The position numbers were made by a program, and so were the translations under genes. Of a stretch of 64,000 nt of DNA, positions 41,342 to 51,445 are shown piece after piece; position 1 is the first letter of the stretch, and every line of letters starts with the position of its first letter. This DNA comes from Corynebacterium mycetoides. GTDB lineage: Bacteria; Actinomycetota; Actinomycetes; Mycobacteriales; Mycobacteriaceae. The stretch spans positions 1,302,001-1,366,000 of the forward strand of contig NZ_LT629700.1 of assembly GCF_900103625.1 (NCBI RefSeq). The letters run 5' to 3'. The notes beneath the pieces were generated by a model. That model did no database searches and was not told where the DNA came from. It saw only the letters and a program-made list of their open reading frames with translations.

Positions 41342-42248
41342 CAGCCGGGTCGGTGTGTTCTGCCGCTGCAGCCCGCCGCCGACGCCGCCGCGCCGCCAGC
41401 GCCCGCCACAGAATGAGCAGGAGCACGATCGACACCAGCGCGACCACGGCAATCATCCACCACGACCAGGCCCACCCTGACACGGACGGTTCAGGCGCGT
41501 CCGTGTCTAGAGGCACACGCTCCGCGTGCACCAACAACCGGTCGGTGTTCAGGCCGTAGGGAGTGCAAGTGATCAGGGTGATTTTATCCTTGCCGGGCTC
41601 GTACGTGACGTGGTCGTAATCCTCCGGCTTGACCACCTCGCGCCCCGTCATTTGATAACGCAGCCGCTCGCCCATGACGTCGATGTAGATGTCCTCGCCC
41701 TCTTTGAGCATGGGCAGCTGGTCGAACATCGCGGCGTTGACCATGCCGGTATGCGCGGAAATAACCGCGTTGGTGCCGTCCCCGCCCACGGGCAGGGTTG
41801 AACCGTACATGTGGCCGGCACCGTCGTAGAGCACCTTCGGCGCGGTGGTGTGGAAGACGGGGAGGTCGACGCTGATGTCGGGGATGCGGATACGAGCGAT
41901 GACCGCGAAGTTTTCCGGCAGCGTGAGCTGGTTGATGTAGTAATCGAAACCGTCGTCGGTGGGCACGGGCGGACGCGCATGCGGGCCCGTTTCCAGCAGC
42001 CAGGCGTTGTATTCGTGGGCGAGGCGCAGCTGCTCGGCCTTGTCTTCGTCGCTAAGCGATTCCACAGCGCCCGAGTACACCTCGTTTTGGCGGATGAGCT
42101 TGTAGTGGTTCGACAGCGTCGACACCACCGGGTACAGCAGGAGCAGCGCCCCGATGATCAGGACGATGAGCGAGACCACGTTGCCCCGTTGATTTTTCTT
42201 CTTCGGGGCGGCGTGCCTGGCGGGTGGTGCGGCGAGAGCGGTTCCCAC
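41328..42248 (-). CDS. srtC: class C (pilin-polymerising) sortase
   Basis: A 306-residue sortase with an N-terminal anchor helix (VVSLIVLIIGALLLLYPVV), the catalytic barrel with His166 (ISAHTGM), Cys228 (TLITCTPYG) and Arg237 (NTDRLLV), and a second C-terminal transmembrane helix typical of class C enzymes. A canonical D-P-F/W lid motif is not obvious before the barrel. It joins pilin subunits through Lys-Thr isopeptide bonds. It is the last gene of the pilus operon and begins directly after the base-pilin stop. Confidence 0.92.
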   Translation of the reverse strand: MGTALAAPPARHAAPKKKNQRGNVVSLIVLIIGALLLLYPVVSTLSNHYKLIRQNEVYSGAVESLSDEDKAEQLRLAHEYNAWLLETGPHARPPVPTDDGFDYYINQLTLPENFAVIARIRIPDISVDLPVFHTTAPKVLYDGAGHMYGSTLPVGGDGTNAVISAHTGMVNAAMFDQLPMLKEGEDIYIDVMGERLRYQMTGREVVKPEDYDHVTYEPGKDKITLITCTPYGLNTDRLLVHAERVPLDTDAPEPSVSGWAWSWWMIAVVALVSIVLLLILWRALAARRRRRRAAAAEHTDPAEMSQ

Positions 42249-43703
42249 TTAGGCGGCCTGGTCTTCCTCGTTCTTGCGGCAGCGCAGGATGATGCCCACG
42301 AGGATCAGCAGCAGGGCAATCCCTGTGAGGCCGATAACTCCCGCGCCTGTCGACGCCAGACCGGAGCGCTGCCCGGGAACGCCGGAGGAGTCCCTTCCGT
42401 CACCCGGCTGGCTGGGGTGCCCCGGCTGCCCAGGCTGGACGTGACCTCCGGACGCGTTCGCGCCCGACGATCCCAACCCAGGCGCACCGGCGGAACCGGT
42501 TCCGCCGATGGAGGTGTCGCCAGAGTCCGTCCCCCCGTCCGTTGACGGGTCGCACGCCTTGCGGCTCACCACGTTGACGTGGCTGGTGTTGGACACCTCC
42601 ACGGCGGTGCGCTGGGCATCCATGCCGTCCGTGCGCAGCGTCGCGGTGGTCTCCAGCGTGCCCAGCACCTCGCCGCGCGCGACCGTTCCCCACGGGCCGG
42701 TCATGTTGGTCAGGGCGGGCACGCTGACCTCGAGGCGCGCGCGTGGGTCGACCACCCGTGCCGCGGCAAGTGCCGTCAGAGCGGGCGCGGTGAGGGTGAA
42801 CGTGGCGCTATCGTTGCCCTGCACGTCCACGGTGTAGTCGCTGCCCTCGCGCAGCGCGGTCTCCTTCCCCGCGCCGACGAGCGTCAGCGTGGGGCGGGTG
42901 AGTTTGACCACCGTGGTGGTCTCGCGGGTGTCCGGGATGAGTGTCTTCCACCACGGGGCGCGCGCCTCGAGGGTGATGGTCTCCCCCGCCGCCTCGAACT
43001 GGAGGGGCCCAATGCCCGCCGCGGCTGCGCGCACGACAACGGGCTGCGCCTCCCATTTCACCGTGTGCCCCGGGGAGAATTCGAAGGTCACCTCGTATGT
43101 CGAGATGGTCCCGTCGGTGCTCGGGTTGGGCACATTGAACGCATAGTCGTACTCGACGTACTTGCCGGGCGCCGAGGCGTCCAGCCAGCGCGGCGTTGTG
43201 CATGCCGTCAGCGGGTTGGACGCGGCACCGAGCACCTGTGCCTTCGGGGCGACTGTGCGCGACATCGCCCCGGGCACCAGAACGGCAACGGCGGGCGAGT
43301 ACGAAACCCGCGCGTCGTGCGTGCCGGGGCTATCCAGAACTTCGACAAGGTAGGCGCCCGGTGCGATGCCCGTGAGCTGTGCTTTTCCGTCTGAGGTGGT
43401 AGTGCGCGCGACCTCGGGGAATGTGACCCCGTCGCGGACGAGCAGGGGGATGTCGAGCGCATTCAGCTGCTCTTGCCCGGCGCTCGTGGTGGGGTCGATA
43501 CCCGGAATTCGGCGCACCACCACGTCGCGGTCGCCGATCTCGGCGAACCAGTCCGCCCCCACTGACTCCACGAGATTGACGGTGATCGTCCCGGTCTCCT
43601 GCGCGTACGCCGCAGGCGTGAGAGCGGGAAGCGTCGCCGCCGGGGCAAGCGCAACGAGCGCCGCTGCCGCGACTGTGCACAGCAGTCCACCGCGTGGAGT
43701 CAT
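42249..43703 (-). CDS. SpaB-like base pilin with LASTG sorting signal
   Basis: A 484-residue surface protein. The signal peptide ends AAYAQ. The first domain has a pilin-like region (TITVNLVESVGADWFAEI, DGKAQLTGIAPGAYLVEV) and a second beta-rich domain follows; a Gly/Pro/Ser-rich spacer (about 405-445) leads to LASTG (449-453), a hydrophobic helix and RCRKNEEDQ. An LAxTG signal, rather than LPxTG, is characteristic of C. diphtheriae SpaB, the basal subunit that hands the fibre to the housekeeping sortase. This and the gene order support base-pilin assignment. Confidence 0.82.
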   Translation of the reverse strand: MTPRGGLLCTVAAAALVALAPAATLPALTPAAYAQETGTITVNLVESVGADWFAEIGDRDVVVRRIPGIDPTTSAGQEQLNALDIPLLVRDGVTFPEVARTTTSDGKAQLTGIAPGAYLVEVLDSPGTHDARVSYSPAVAVLVPGAMSRTVAPKAQVLGAASNPLTACTTPRWLDASAPGKYVEYDYAFNVPNPSTDGTISTYEVTFEFSPGHTVKWEAQPVVVRAAAAGIGPLQFEAAGETITLEARAPWWKTLIPDTRETTTVVKLTRPTLTLVGAGKETALREGSDYTVDVQGNDSATFTLTAPALTALAAARVVDPRARLEVSVPALTNMTGPWGTVARGEVLGTLETTATLRTDGMDAQRTAVEVSNTSHVNVVSRKACDPSTDGGTDSGDTSIGGTGSAGAPGLGSSGANASGGHVQPGQPGHPSQPGDGRDSSGVPGQRSGLASTGAGVIGLTGIALLLILVGIILRCRKNEEDQAA

Positions 43704-43733
43704 GTGGGGCGTCCTTTCCTTGTGGTCGACCTG

Positions 43734-45215
43734 CTAGGCGTTCTTGCGACGCAGCTGGTAAGCGGCGCCGCCGGCGAACAGCACGAGGCCGAGGGCCAGC
43801 AGGGCGAGCATGGTGGTCTCACCGGTGGCGGGCAAGCGGCCGAAGAGGTTGTCCTTCACGTTGTTGACGGTGGCGGTGTAGACGGGGCGGCCGTCAGCGT
43901 TCGGGGTGCTGAGGTTCAGCGGGGTCGGGTCCGGGTTGATCAGGTACCCGGCCGGAGCTTTCGTCTCCACGGCGCAGTAGTCCTGCTCGCGGGTGAACTG
44001 CATGCCGTACCCGGTTGCGATGGCGGCTTGACCGGTGGCAACGGTAGCGATCGGGCCGGTAACCTTCTGGGTTCCCTCCGGGTTGGTGCTCACCAGCGGG
44101 GTGGAGTCCGCATCGATGGTGTAGCGGCCGTTGCCGTCGGCTGTGCAGGCAACCACGTTGAACTCAGCGCCTGCAGCGTCGGCAGAGTCGGCGCCGTCGA
44201 GAGTCTTGGTGATGGCAACGTTGACGTACTGCGTCGAAGTTGCGCCGTTGTCACCGTTTTGCTGAGTCGGATCTTCCGGAGTGGTCTTGATCGGGTCTTC
44301 CGCGTTCGGGATGTAGACATTGGCCTCATTGCGCAGCTCACCGTTTGCCGGGATCTGCAGAACAGTGGCATCGAAGACGACCTGTGCTGTCAGGCCCGGA
44401 TTGGTGGCACGCAGCTCTGCGAGCTTCGCCCGGCCAGCCTCGGTGAAGTCAACAATCAGGGTGTTGTTCGCACCGGGCGTCACGGTGTAGTCGGCGGGCG
44501 CGAGGGTAGCGCCGCCGGCGTTGAGCAGGGTGACCTCCGCAGAATCCGCCACGTAGGCCAGTTCGGCCATGAGGGGGTCCTCGATCCGGAACTGGCTGAT
44601 GGAGCGGGTGCCGTCACGGAAGGCATCGCCCACCGGCACCGGTGCCTTGATGGTGTAGGTGATCGCGTCACCCACGCCGACGTTGGTGTCATCGGCAGCC
44701 TTAGTGGGGTTGAGCTCCTGGTTCTTCGGGGAGATCGTCGGGTTGTAGTTGATGGTTCCGCCAGACTCGGTCAGCGGAAGGGTGACGTAGAACGGAGCTG
44801 CCACGGTGTAGTTGCCGTTCTGCACCTCGGTGACGCGGTAGAGGCCGACCGGCAGGTTCGCGGTGCCCTGGCCGGATACTGCATCGGTGGTGATGGTGGT
44901 GGTGGACGCGACGGTCGGAGTCTGGGTGCCGGCAATGATGGCCTGCACCTCGTCCCAACCGGCGGCGGTGTCGAGGTTGTTGGTCAGATTGATGCGCTCA
45001 ACGGTGAAGTCAAAGGTCTCGGTGGCTGTCGGCGCAGCGGGACCGACCTCACCGATACGCTTGTCAATGGTCAACGATGCGGGGGCGGCGATGTCGACAC
45101 CAGCGGCAGCAGTTGCCGCCACCTGCGCGGTTGCCGGGGCGAGGGCGAGCGGTGTTGCGGTGGCGAAGGCGGCCGCAGCCACAATCGCGAGGGTCTTCTG
45201 GGACATGTGAGACAT
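43734..45215 (-). CDS. major pilin (SpaA-type)
   Basis: A 493-residue shaft subunit. A signal peptide precedes a domain with the pilin-motif region TINYNPTISPKNQE (candidate cross-linking Lys164), a central fimbrial isopeptide domain (DDTNVGVGDAITYTIKAPVP) and a C-terminal Cna-B-like domain with the E-box YCAVETKAPAGYLI. The sorting signal is LPATG (about 461-465), hydrophobic helix and QLRRKNA. Intramolecular isopeptide bonds are expected from the family. AAAGGA lies 7 bases before the ATG. Confidence 0.92.
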   Translation of the reverse strand: MSHMSQKTLAIVAAAAFATATPLALAPATAQVAATAAAGVDIAAPASLTIDKRIGEVGPAAPTATETFDFTVERINLTNNLDTAAGWDEVQAIIAGTQTPTVASTTTITTDAVSGQGTANLPVGLYRVTEVQNGNYTVAAPFYVTLPLTESGGTINYNPTISPKNQELNPTKAADDTNVGVGDAITYTIKAPVPVGDAFRDGTRSISQFRIEDPLMAELAYVADSAEVTLLNAGGATLAPADYTVTPGANNTLIVDFTEAGRAKLAELRATNPGLTAQVVFDATVLQIPANGELRNEANVYIPNAEDPIKTTPEDPTQQNGDNGATSTQYVNVAITKTLDGADSADAAGAEFNVVACTADGNGRYTIDADSTPLVSTNPEGTQKVTGPIATVATGQAAIATGYGMQFTREQDYCAVETKAPAGYLINPDPTPLNLSTPNADGRPVYTATVNNVKDNLFGRLPATGETTMLALLALGLVLFAGGAAYQLRRKNA

Positions 45216-45310
45216 GATGTTTTCCTTTTCTCGGAGAGGTTTTTTGGGGGGGTGGTTGTGCAGCGGTGCTCTATGTCATGCCGAACAGCCGTTTCATGTA
45301 GCGCGCGACC
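45216..45310. other. pilus intergenic region with T6/G7 homopolymer run
   Basis: The 95-base gap between tip and major pilin genes holds a run of six T and seven G (45240-45252) about 25-37 bases upstream of the major pilin start on the transcribed strand. Such tracts are prone to slippage and could alter expression of the major pilin; no small reading frame is seen. Confidence 0.5.
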
Positions 45311-48300
45311 TTACCTTGCTTCAACGCTCTCACCTGCCTCAATTTCGGCATCGTCGCGGCGGAGGTAGCGCCAGGCACCGACTCCGAAAAGCAGCAGCCC
45401 GAGCACGAGCAACCAGACAAGGGTTTGCACACCGGTGTCCGGGAGCATCGCTCCGATCAGGCCGCTCATCCGGAAGGCCCCGTACCCGTCGGTGGCGGTA
45501 AAGGTCTGCCCGTTGGAGGTGGCGTGGACCTCAACATCGCCGAAGTAGGAGTAGTTGGCGTTGCGCGGTTGATCGGAGATATCGACATTGATGGTGCATG
45601 TGACGCTCTCACCCGGGGCGAGGATGCGGCCGGCAGCGAGCGCCGGGCACACCTCAGCGGTGAGCACCCCATCTGCACCGACAACCGCGCTGGCACCGGT
45701 CGCGGAGCTAATGGTGCGCCCGGCCAGCGACGAATCAACCACCTGAGCCAGCTCTGCATCGAACACACCGGTGTTTTCCACGGTGTAGGTGATTTCCATC
45801 GTCTCGGCAGCATCACCCAAAATCGCGCGGTCGAAAACGCCAGTCACCACACTGATTGGCGTGCCGGGAATGCGCTTGGTTACTTCGAGACCGGGGAATC
45901 GGTTCAGTGCTGTGACGGACCACTGATCACCTGCGGTGGATGTGTCCTCCCCGGATGTTGGGAGAGCAACGAAGCTAACCTGCCGGGATGCACCTCCTGC
46001 CGCAGGTTCAGTGGTGTCCTTGGTTAATGAGCCGACCTGGGCGATTGTGAAAACGGAATCCACATCGGGGTGTGCGTCATCAGTTTCGATGACGGTGCAG
46101 TCCTGGTTGACGGGTATGTCTTTGATGATGTGGGTGCCGCCGGGTTTGAGAGTGAAGGTTTCACCGCCTGGGCTGCAGGATTGAGTGAAGGTGAAGGTGG
46201 GTGCGTTGGCGGCGTTGCCTTCGGACAGTTTGCTAAACGCGACGTCGTAAAGCGCGCGCGTATGCGTAATTTCCGTGCCGACAGTGACCACTGGGCTGTC
46301 GCTCGGGGCGTCGCCGGGCACTGCAAAGGTGGTTTCCTCGCTGGTAGCGGGAGAAAGTGCCCGGGCGATAAAGCCGAGCGGATGTGGTGCGCCCACATAA
46401 GTGTCGCCCTCCCACTGGGCAAAGCGCACGGTCGGGCGGCGGTCACCGTTGACAACTTCCACTTCTCCGCGGGCGGCCAGGGCCGGGCTTGCAGAAAAGT
46501 CGACGGTGCACTCGAGGCCGACGGGAACATCGACGAGATCGCCGGTGCTCGGCGCCGGACCGTTTGTGTTCAACGTTCCGCTCGGGACGCTGTCGAGGGC
46601 GTACGTCCGCGTGAAGGTGTAGTCCCCGCAGGCGAACTGGGCGGTGTAACCGGCGGGGCTTGCGCCGACGAGGTAGCCGGTGTGCAGCAGTGCCAGGCGC
46701 ACCGGGGCCATGCGGCGTTCCACGGTGTTGGTGAAGGCGAACTCCGCGGCTTCGCTCACGCCTGGCAGGGGTGCTCGGCCAGACACGCTACCCGGCTCGG
46801 CGGTGGCGGTGAGCTCGACGGGAAGCGCGGTCGGGTCGGTCTCGGTTACCTCGCACAGCGCCCCAGCCGGTATTTCAGCCGCAGCCGAAGTGTAGGTCCA
46901 CTGCTCTCCGGTGGTGTCAAAGTCACTCTTCGCCAGTGACGTCGGCAGCACGTTGGTGCTGCTATACCCGATGGCCTCGCATCGCATGGTGAAGTTGAAG
47001 CGCGTCTCATCGGTTATCAGGTCGAGGTCCTTGGCCTGACCGGTCACCCGCTTGCTCAGCGCAACAGGGGCCATTTCATAGGCGTAGCGCTGGTTAAACG
47101 CGAACTGGTTTGCGGCGTCGGTGCCCCCGTTGGCAATGATGCCGGGCGAGGTGGTTTCGGCCGCATCTGTCTGCGCGATTGCCGCATTGGCGCCGACGGC
47201 CCACTCCGCGTCCTCGGGACGCAGGTATGCCCGCAGCTCACCGAGGCTGAGCTCGACCGGGCCGCGCGCCCCTGCCGTGACCTCACAGTGGGCGCCGACG
47301 GGTACCCCGGCAAATGTCGCCGTTTCGTCTGCTGGCACGGTGCGCGCCTGGCGGTAGACCTCGCTCCCAGCGTCCGCTTCCGCGTCACGGCAGGCAAGAG
47401 TGAAGGGCACTGCGCTTATCGACGCCCCAATTACGCCGCCCCCAGCTTCAAACTGTTCCCGCACAGCAGGTGGCAGATCAATGGAATTGCTCAGGGTGGC
47501 TGTGGTGGAGCTGCGGGAGAACACATTGGTCACTGCTGTCTCATTGCCGCTTGCGCCGACGGTGAAGGTGGCCGGGCCGTCCACGACGGCTGCTGCGCCT
47601 CCGGCGGCGATGCGGGTCGAGTGGGTGATCCCGCCCGTGGGCGGAAGGAGATTTTCGGAGACGGTGCATTCCGAACCCTGGGTGACGCCTGGAAGGTTGA
47701 CGCTGCCGCCGTCGGTGACGGTGCCGGTCACGGTTGTTCCCTGCGTGCCGTCTGGGGCGTGGCACACTACGGCGACGGTGAAGTCGCCGGCCGAGATTGC
47801 GTCTCGTCGCGTCGGTGAGATGAGGCGCTGGCCGTCGGCGTCGAACTCCACACGCTTGGTAGCCCTCACGTCTGCCTGCAGGTAGGCGTAGGTTGCGCTG
47901 ACGTTGAGCACGGACTTCTCACCGATCGTGAACTCCACACCGAAGTCGATGGCGGAAGGGTCGGTGGAGCTCAGTGCAACGACTCTGTCGATGGTGTAGG
48001 TGTGTCCGGAAAAGTTGGTGCGCTGCAACGAGTCCGGGGTGGCCTCGGTGATGGTGCAGGTGCTGCCCAGCGGGAGCTTGTCAGCTGGCAAGTGGAACTG
48101 CTCCGCATTGCTCAGGGAGAACTCTTCGGTGATGAAGGTCGGGATGGCAACGATCGCCTCGGTCGCTGTGCCGGCGGCGGCATCGGCGATCTGCGCTGCG
48201 GCGAGCGTGGCCGGCTGCGGTGCAACTTCGCAGGTCAAGCTGTAGTTCATGCCCCCTGCGGGAATGAGGCTGGCCACACCGTCGAGGCTTTGCGTAACGG

Positions 48301-51139
48301 TCAGGCCGTCGCCCGCGGAAGCGAAGGTGTTGGTGACGGTACGTGTCGTCACCGGCTGCGAGACGGTGAAGGTGGCATCTGCAACATTGGTGGACATGCG
48401 GACACTTTGGGTCAGTTGCGGCTGGTCCTCACTGAAAGAGCAGCTGTTACCGTAAGGCACACCCATGACACCACCCTGATCATTGGCGGCGGGATTGTCT
48501 GCGCGTAATGCTGCGGTCGACCCGCCGAGAATCTCGGCGGAACCGGACAGATCGATTACGCTCCCGCCGATGGTGCGGGTGCCACAGTTGAAGCGGATGG
48601 TGAAGGAGTTTGGAATCACTGCGGTGGTGGTGCTGGTGACCACCTTGGACACCGACACGGTGCCGAGCCGGGGGTTGTAGGTGTTGGTCAAGGTGATGAT
48701 GTGCTGCTCTTGGCCGGGTGTCGCCCACACCGTGAGGATTGGCGTTGTCTGAGCAGCCGCGTTGTCCACTACCGTCTGGCGCCCGCCGGCGTCAGTGGAC
48801 TGCAGCTTCGCGCCGGCGAACAAGGTATTCGCCGTGTCGCCTGGCGTGTTCTCCCACACGTTGCAGTTTGAGCCAACCGGAATCGCGGTGATGGCGGCTT
48901 CGGAGCCGCTTCCGCCGAGGCTCTTCGTGCCGGTGAAAACCTTGCCGGAGGGCGCGGTGCACCGGTAATTCACGGTGTAGGAAGGATTGCTTAGGTCGGG
49001 GCTTGTGGCGGCGGGACCGTCGATATGCTTGCGAACTGCGATGTCTCGGGTGTTGTAGACGTATGTGGTGCGGATGCTCATCAAACCGGTCACGCCCTGG
49101 GTGTCCGGCAGGGAAAAATGGTAGGTGTTCGGCGCGGCCGCGTCCGGTTGGACAGTCTGGCCGCCGAAGGTCACCGTGCGGTTATCCACCCGGATTTGGC
49201 CGGACTGCACCTGCGGCAACTCAGTCAGCGGGCGGATGGTGCAATCCTGGGCAACGGGGACATCGGTGATGTCTGCGGTTCCCGCCACCACCGTTGCCGT
49301 TCGCGTGGTGTTGAGGGTGACTACTTTGCGGCCGAGATTCGATGCGACGCAGATGAGCTCCACATCGAAGGCGCTGAGGTTGACACCGTCTGCGATTGGC
49401 TCGCCGAGCAGCTCAGTGCTCAGGCGCAGAGTGCCGGAGCGGTAGTCATAGCGGTTGGTGGCGTACGCCGGATTTGTCGCACCGAGGGTGACCGAGTAAG
49501 TGTTCACTCCCCCGTTCGGTGCTGCTGGAGCGGTGGTGGAAGCGGAATTCCACTGCAGGTCGTGGCTCACGCCGGCAGGTGGTGTTGAGGTAGTGCGTGA
49601 CTCTGTCACAGTGCATTGCGCGCCCCGGGGCAGGTTCGGTGCTGTCTGGGTTGCGCCGTGGGCAAGCGTAACTGTGTTCTGGAGTTTCACGCCAGGGTAG
49701 GCATTGGTGAACAGCGGGCTGCCTGGACCGGTTCCGGGCACATCCGCGCAGGCATAGGTGATGTCGAAGGTGCGGCCCTGGACGTCGCGGAAGTTCGCGG
49801 CGGATCCTGTCACCGTCTTCTTCAGCTCAATCGCAGCGGGCTGGAAGCGCGATTCCCACCTGACGGCGCAGTTGACCGCACGGTTCTGGGCGGCGGCGAC
49901 GCGAACTTCTGAAGTACCGGCTGCTTTGTCGTTGGCCAGTACGAAGCCAGCCGGTGCGGCAACCCCCTCGCGGATGGTGAAGGATTCCGGGGTTCCGGCG
50001 GTGTTGGTAAGGGTGCACGACCACACCGGATCGTAGCGGTTGAATGCCTGCCCGTCGGCCGTGTTGGCGGTGGAACGGAAGGCGTAGGAATCCTGGGGCA
50101 CAGCGCCGGCTCCGATGCGCCGCACCACCGGAGTTGTCGTGTTCGGGGAGACCGGGATTTCAGAGTAGATCCCGTTGTCGAGCTGGAAAGCCTGGTAATT
50201 AGCTGTTGATGCCGTACCGGTGGCAGCGTTTTCGAAGGCGGAATCGACCGTGGCGAGCTGGTTGGCGGAACCGAAGGTGACACGGCCGATGGCGATACCG
50301 AGGGCAACACCCTGGGCACCCCTGTTATCGGTTCCCATGCTGATTTCGAGAGAACCCGGGTTGTCCGCGCCGACAACGAAAGTACCGTAGGTGCCGGATG
50401 AGCGGGTGTAGCAGACGAAGTCCCTGACTCGCCCGCCGGCATTCTTCCATTCAGATCGCGCGGGTTCAGTAGCTGGCCCGAAGATGGCGTCCGTGCGGGT
50501 ACACGCGGGATAGGAACCGGACGGCGTGACCCTACCTAAGATGTCGACCCCGCCGTTGCCGCTTTCCACACTGATGATCTCACCCGGCGTTCCGGCGCCG
50601 GTCGATTCTGCATCGGCCACCAGGAGGCGCAGATTAGACACCGTTCTCCCCGACGGGTCCGTCAGCGCGACGTTGCTCAGAGTAATGCGGGCGCTGGGGT
50701 TGGGTTGGCTGGTGTAGTTCATCTGCAGCACGTCTTGGACGGTGGCATTCGGGTTGCGTTCGAAGAATCCGGTGCCCGCCTTACCGAACGCTGCCAGGTT
50801 CCATCCCGGATTTGTCAGGGTGGACAGGGCACCGTCGGTGGCGACATTAACGTTGAACGTGAGGGTGTACCCGCCGATCTTCTTGGTCACCGTCCCGTTA
50901 GCGGTCAGACCTTTGGCATCAATCCAGCAGATTTGGTTTGCCCATGCCTCCGCCGTTCCGGTGCCGATGCGCATCGCGCAGTCGCCGAAGTTAAGGCTGT
51001 CCTGGGTAGTTGTTTGCGCCTGGGCTTGAGGTGCGTTTCCGGGCACTGCGATGATGCTCAGCGCGATGAGCAAGGCAGCGAAGACCGCGCCGACACGGCG
51101 AATGCGCAGCATGAACAAGCGAGACACGGAGGGTGACAT
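45311..51139 (-). CDS. giant pilus tip adhesin with repeated two-Cys domains
   Basis: A 1942-residue surface protein. A signal peptide (to about residue 42, ending AQAQ) precedes a CshA-like adhesive domain (about 45-330, with CWIDAKGL and DFVCYTRSSG). Then come roughly ten DUF5979-like domains, each with a YxC near its start and a CxVxE-type end (CTVTES, CNVWEN, CSFSED, CTITEA, CTVSEN, CEVTET, CTVIET), so each probably has one disulfide. A DUF11-like domain precedes LPDTG (1899-1903), a helix and RRDD. In gene order and size it corresponds to the SpaC/SpaF tip subunit. Base composition is visibly less GC-rich than the core genes. Confidence 0.85.
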   Translation of the reverse strand: MSPSVSRLFMLRIRRVGAVFAALLIALSIIAVPGNAPQAQAQTTTQDSLNFGDCAMRIGTGTAEAWANQICWIDAKGLTANGTVTKKIGGYTLTFNVNVATDGALSTLTNPGWNLAAFGKAGTGFFERNPNATVQDVLQMNYTSQPNPSARITLSNVALTDPSGRTVSNLRLLVADAESTGAGTPGEIISVESGNGGVDILGRVTPSGSYPACTRTDAIFGPATEPARSEWKNAGGRVRDFVCYTRSSGTYGTFVVGADNPGSLEISMGTDNRGAQGVALGIAIGRVTFGSANQLATVDSAFENAATGTASTANYQAFQLDNGIYSEIPVSPNTTTPVVRRIGAGAVPQDSYAFRSTANTADGQAFNRYDPVWSCTLTNTAGTPESFTIREGVAAPAGFVLANDKAAGTSEVRVAAAQNRAVNCAVRWESRFQPAAIELKKTVTGSAANFRDVQGRTFDITYACADVPGTGPGSPLFTNAYPGVKLQNTVTLAHGATQTAPNLPRGAQCTVTESRTTSTPPAGVSHDLQWNSASTTAPAAPNGGVNTYSVTLGATNPAYATNRYDYRSGTLRLSTELLGEPIADGVNLSAFDVELICVASNLGRKVVTLNTTRTATVVAGTADITDVPVAQDCTIRPLTELPQVQSGQIRVDNRTVTFGGQTVQPDAAAPNTYHFSLPDTQGVTGLMSIRTTYVYNTRDIAVRKHIDGPAATSPDLSNPSYTVNYRCTAPSGKVFTGTKSLGGSGSEAAITAIPVGSNCNVWENTPGDTANTLFAGAKLQSTDAGGRQTVVDNAAAQTTPILTVWATPGQEQHIITLTNTYNPRLGTVSVSKVVTSTTTAVIPNSFTIRFNCGTRTIGGSVIDLSGSAEILGGSTAALRADNPAANDQGGVMGVPYGNSCSFSEDQPQLTQSVRMSTNVADATFTVSQPVTTRTVTNTFASAGDGLTVTQSLDGVASLIPAGGMNYSLTCEVAPQPATLAAAQIADAAAGTATEAIVAIPTFITEEFSLSNAEQFHLPADKLPLGSTCTITEATPDSLQRTNFSGHTYTIDRVVALSSTDPSAIDFGVEFTIGEKSVLNVSATYAYLQADVRATKRVEFDADGQRLISPTRRDAISAGDFTVAVVCHAPDGTQGTTVTGTVTDGGSVNLPGVTQGSECTVSENLLPPTGGITHSTRIAAGGAAAVVDGPATFTVGASGNETAVTNVFSRSSTTATLSNSIDLPPAVREQFEAGGGVIGASISAVPFTLACRDAEADAGSEVYRQARTVPADETATFAGVPVGAHCEVTAGARGPVELSLGELRAYLRPEDAEWAVGANAAIAQTDAAETTSPGIIANGGTDAANQFAFNQRYAYEMAPVALSKRVTGQAKDLDLITDETRFNFTMRCEAIGYSSTNVLPTSLAKSDFDTTGEQWTYTSAAAEIPAGALCEVTETDPTALPVELTATAEPGSVSGRAPLPGVSEAAEFAFTNTVERRMAPVRLALLHTGYLVGASPAGYTAQFACGDYTFTRTYALDSVPSGTLNTNGPAPSTGDLVDVPVGLECTVDFSASPALAARGEVEVVNGDRRPTVRFAQWEGDTYVGAPHPLGFIARALSPATSEETTFAVPGDAPSDSPVVTVGTEITHTRALYDVAFSKLSEGNAANAPTFTFTQSCSPGGETFTLKPGGTHIIKDIPVNQDCTVIETDDAHPDVDSVFTIAQVGSLTKDTTEPAAGGASRQVSFVALPTSGEDTSTAGDQWSVTALNRFPGLEVTKRIPGTPISVVTGVFDRAILGDAAETMEITYTVENTGVFDAELAQVVDSSLAGRTISSATGASAVVGADGVLTAEVCPALAAGRILAPGESVTCTINVDISDQPRNANYSYFGDVEVHATSNGQTFTATDGYGAFRMSGLIGAMLPDTGVQTLVWLLVLGLLLFGVGAWRYLRRDDAEIEAGESVEAR

Positions 51140-51304
51140 AAACGAGGTGAGCCTTCCAAGACACAGTGACCCGAGGCGAAATATTCTCGCCTTGAGAAAG
51201 ATGCTGATCCCCCTAAGCTGAAAGGCTCACGTCCGACAGCATTCCTGGAGACAATTTTGGCAGGCTATTTTAAGGTTGTCAACGTTCGCCCAGATAGTAG
51301 CCAG

Positions 51305-51332
51305 ATCTTATGTATAATTTCACGATTTTCAA
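51305..51332 (-). promoter_or_regulatory. predicted pilus operon promoter
   Basis: On the minus strand TTGAAA (51332-51327) and TAAGAT (51310-51305) are 16 bases apart in an AT-rich block, about 160 bases before the tip gene. The whole gap 51140-51445 holds only this promoter region and a long leader; no gene is seen in it. Confidence 0.5.
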
Positions 51333-51445
51333 CGCTTTATACGGTTCCCCTCAGCACGTTCCTGCGTAAAGCGCTCTCAAGATGGATCCCTATGCATTCA
51401 CCTATGCAGACGACTCCGGGGTTAGATTGGCCTGTCGATCAGCGT

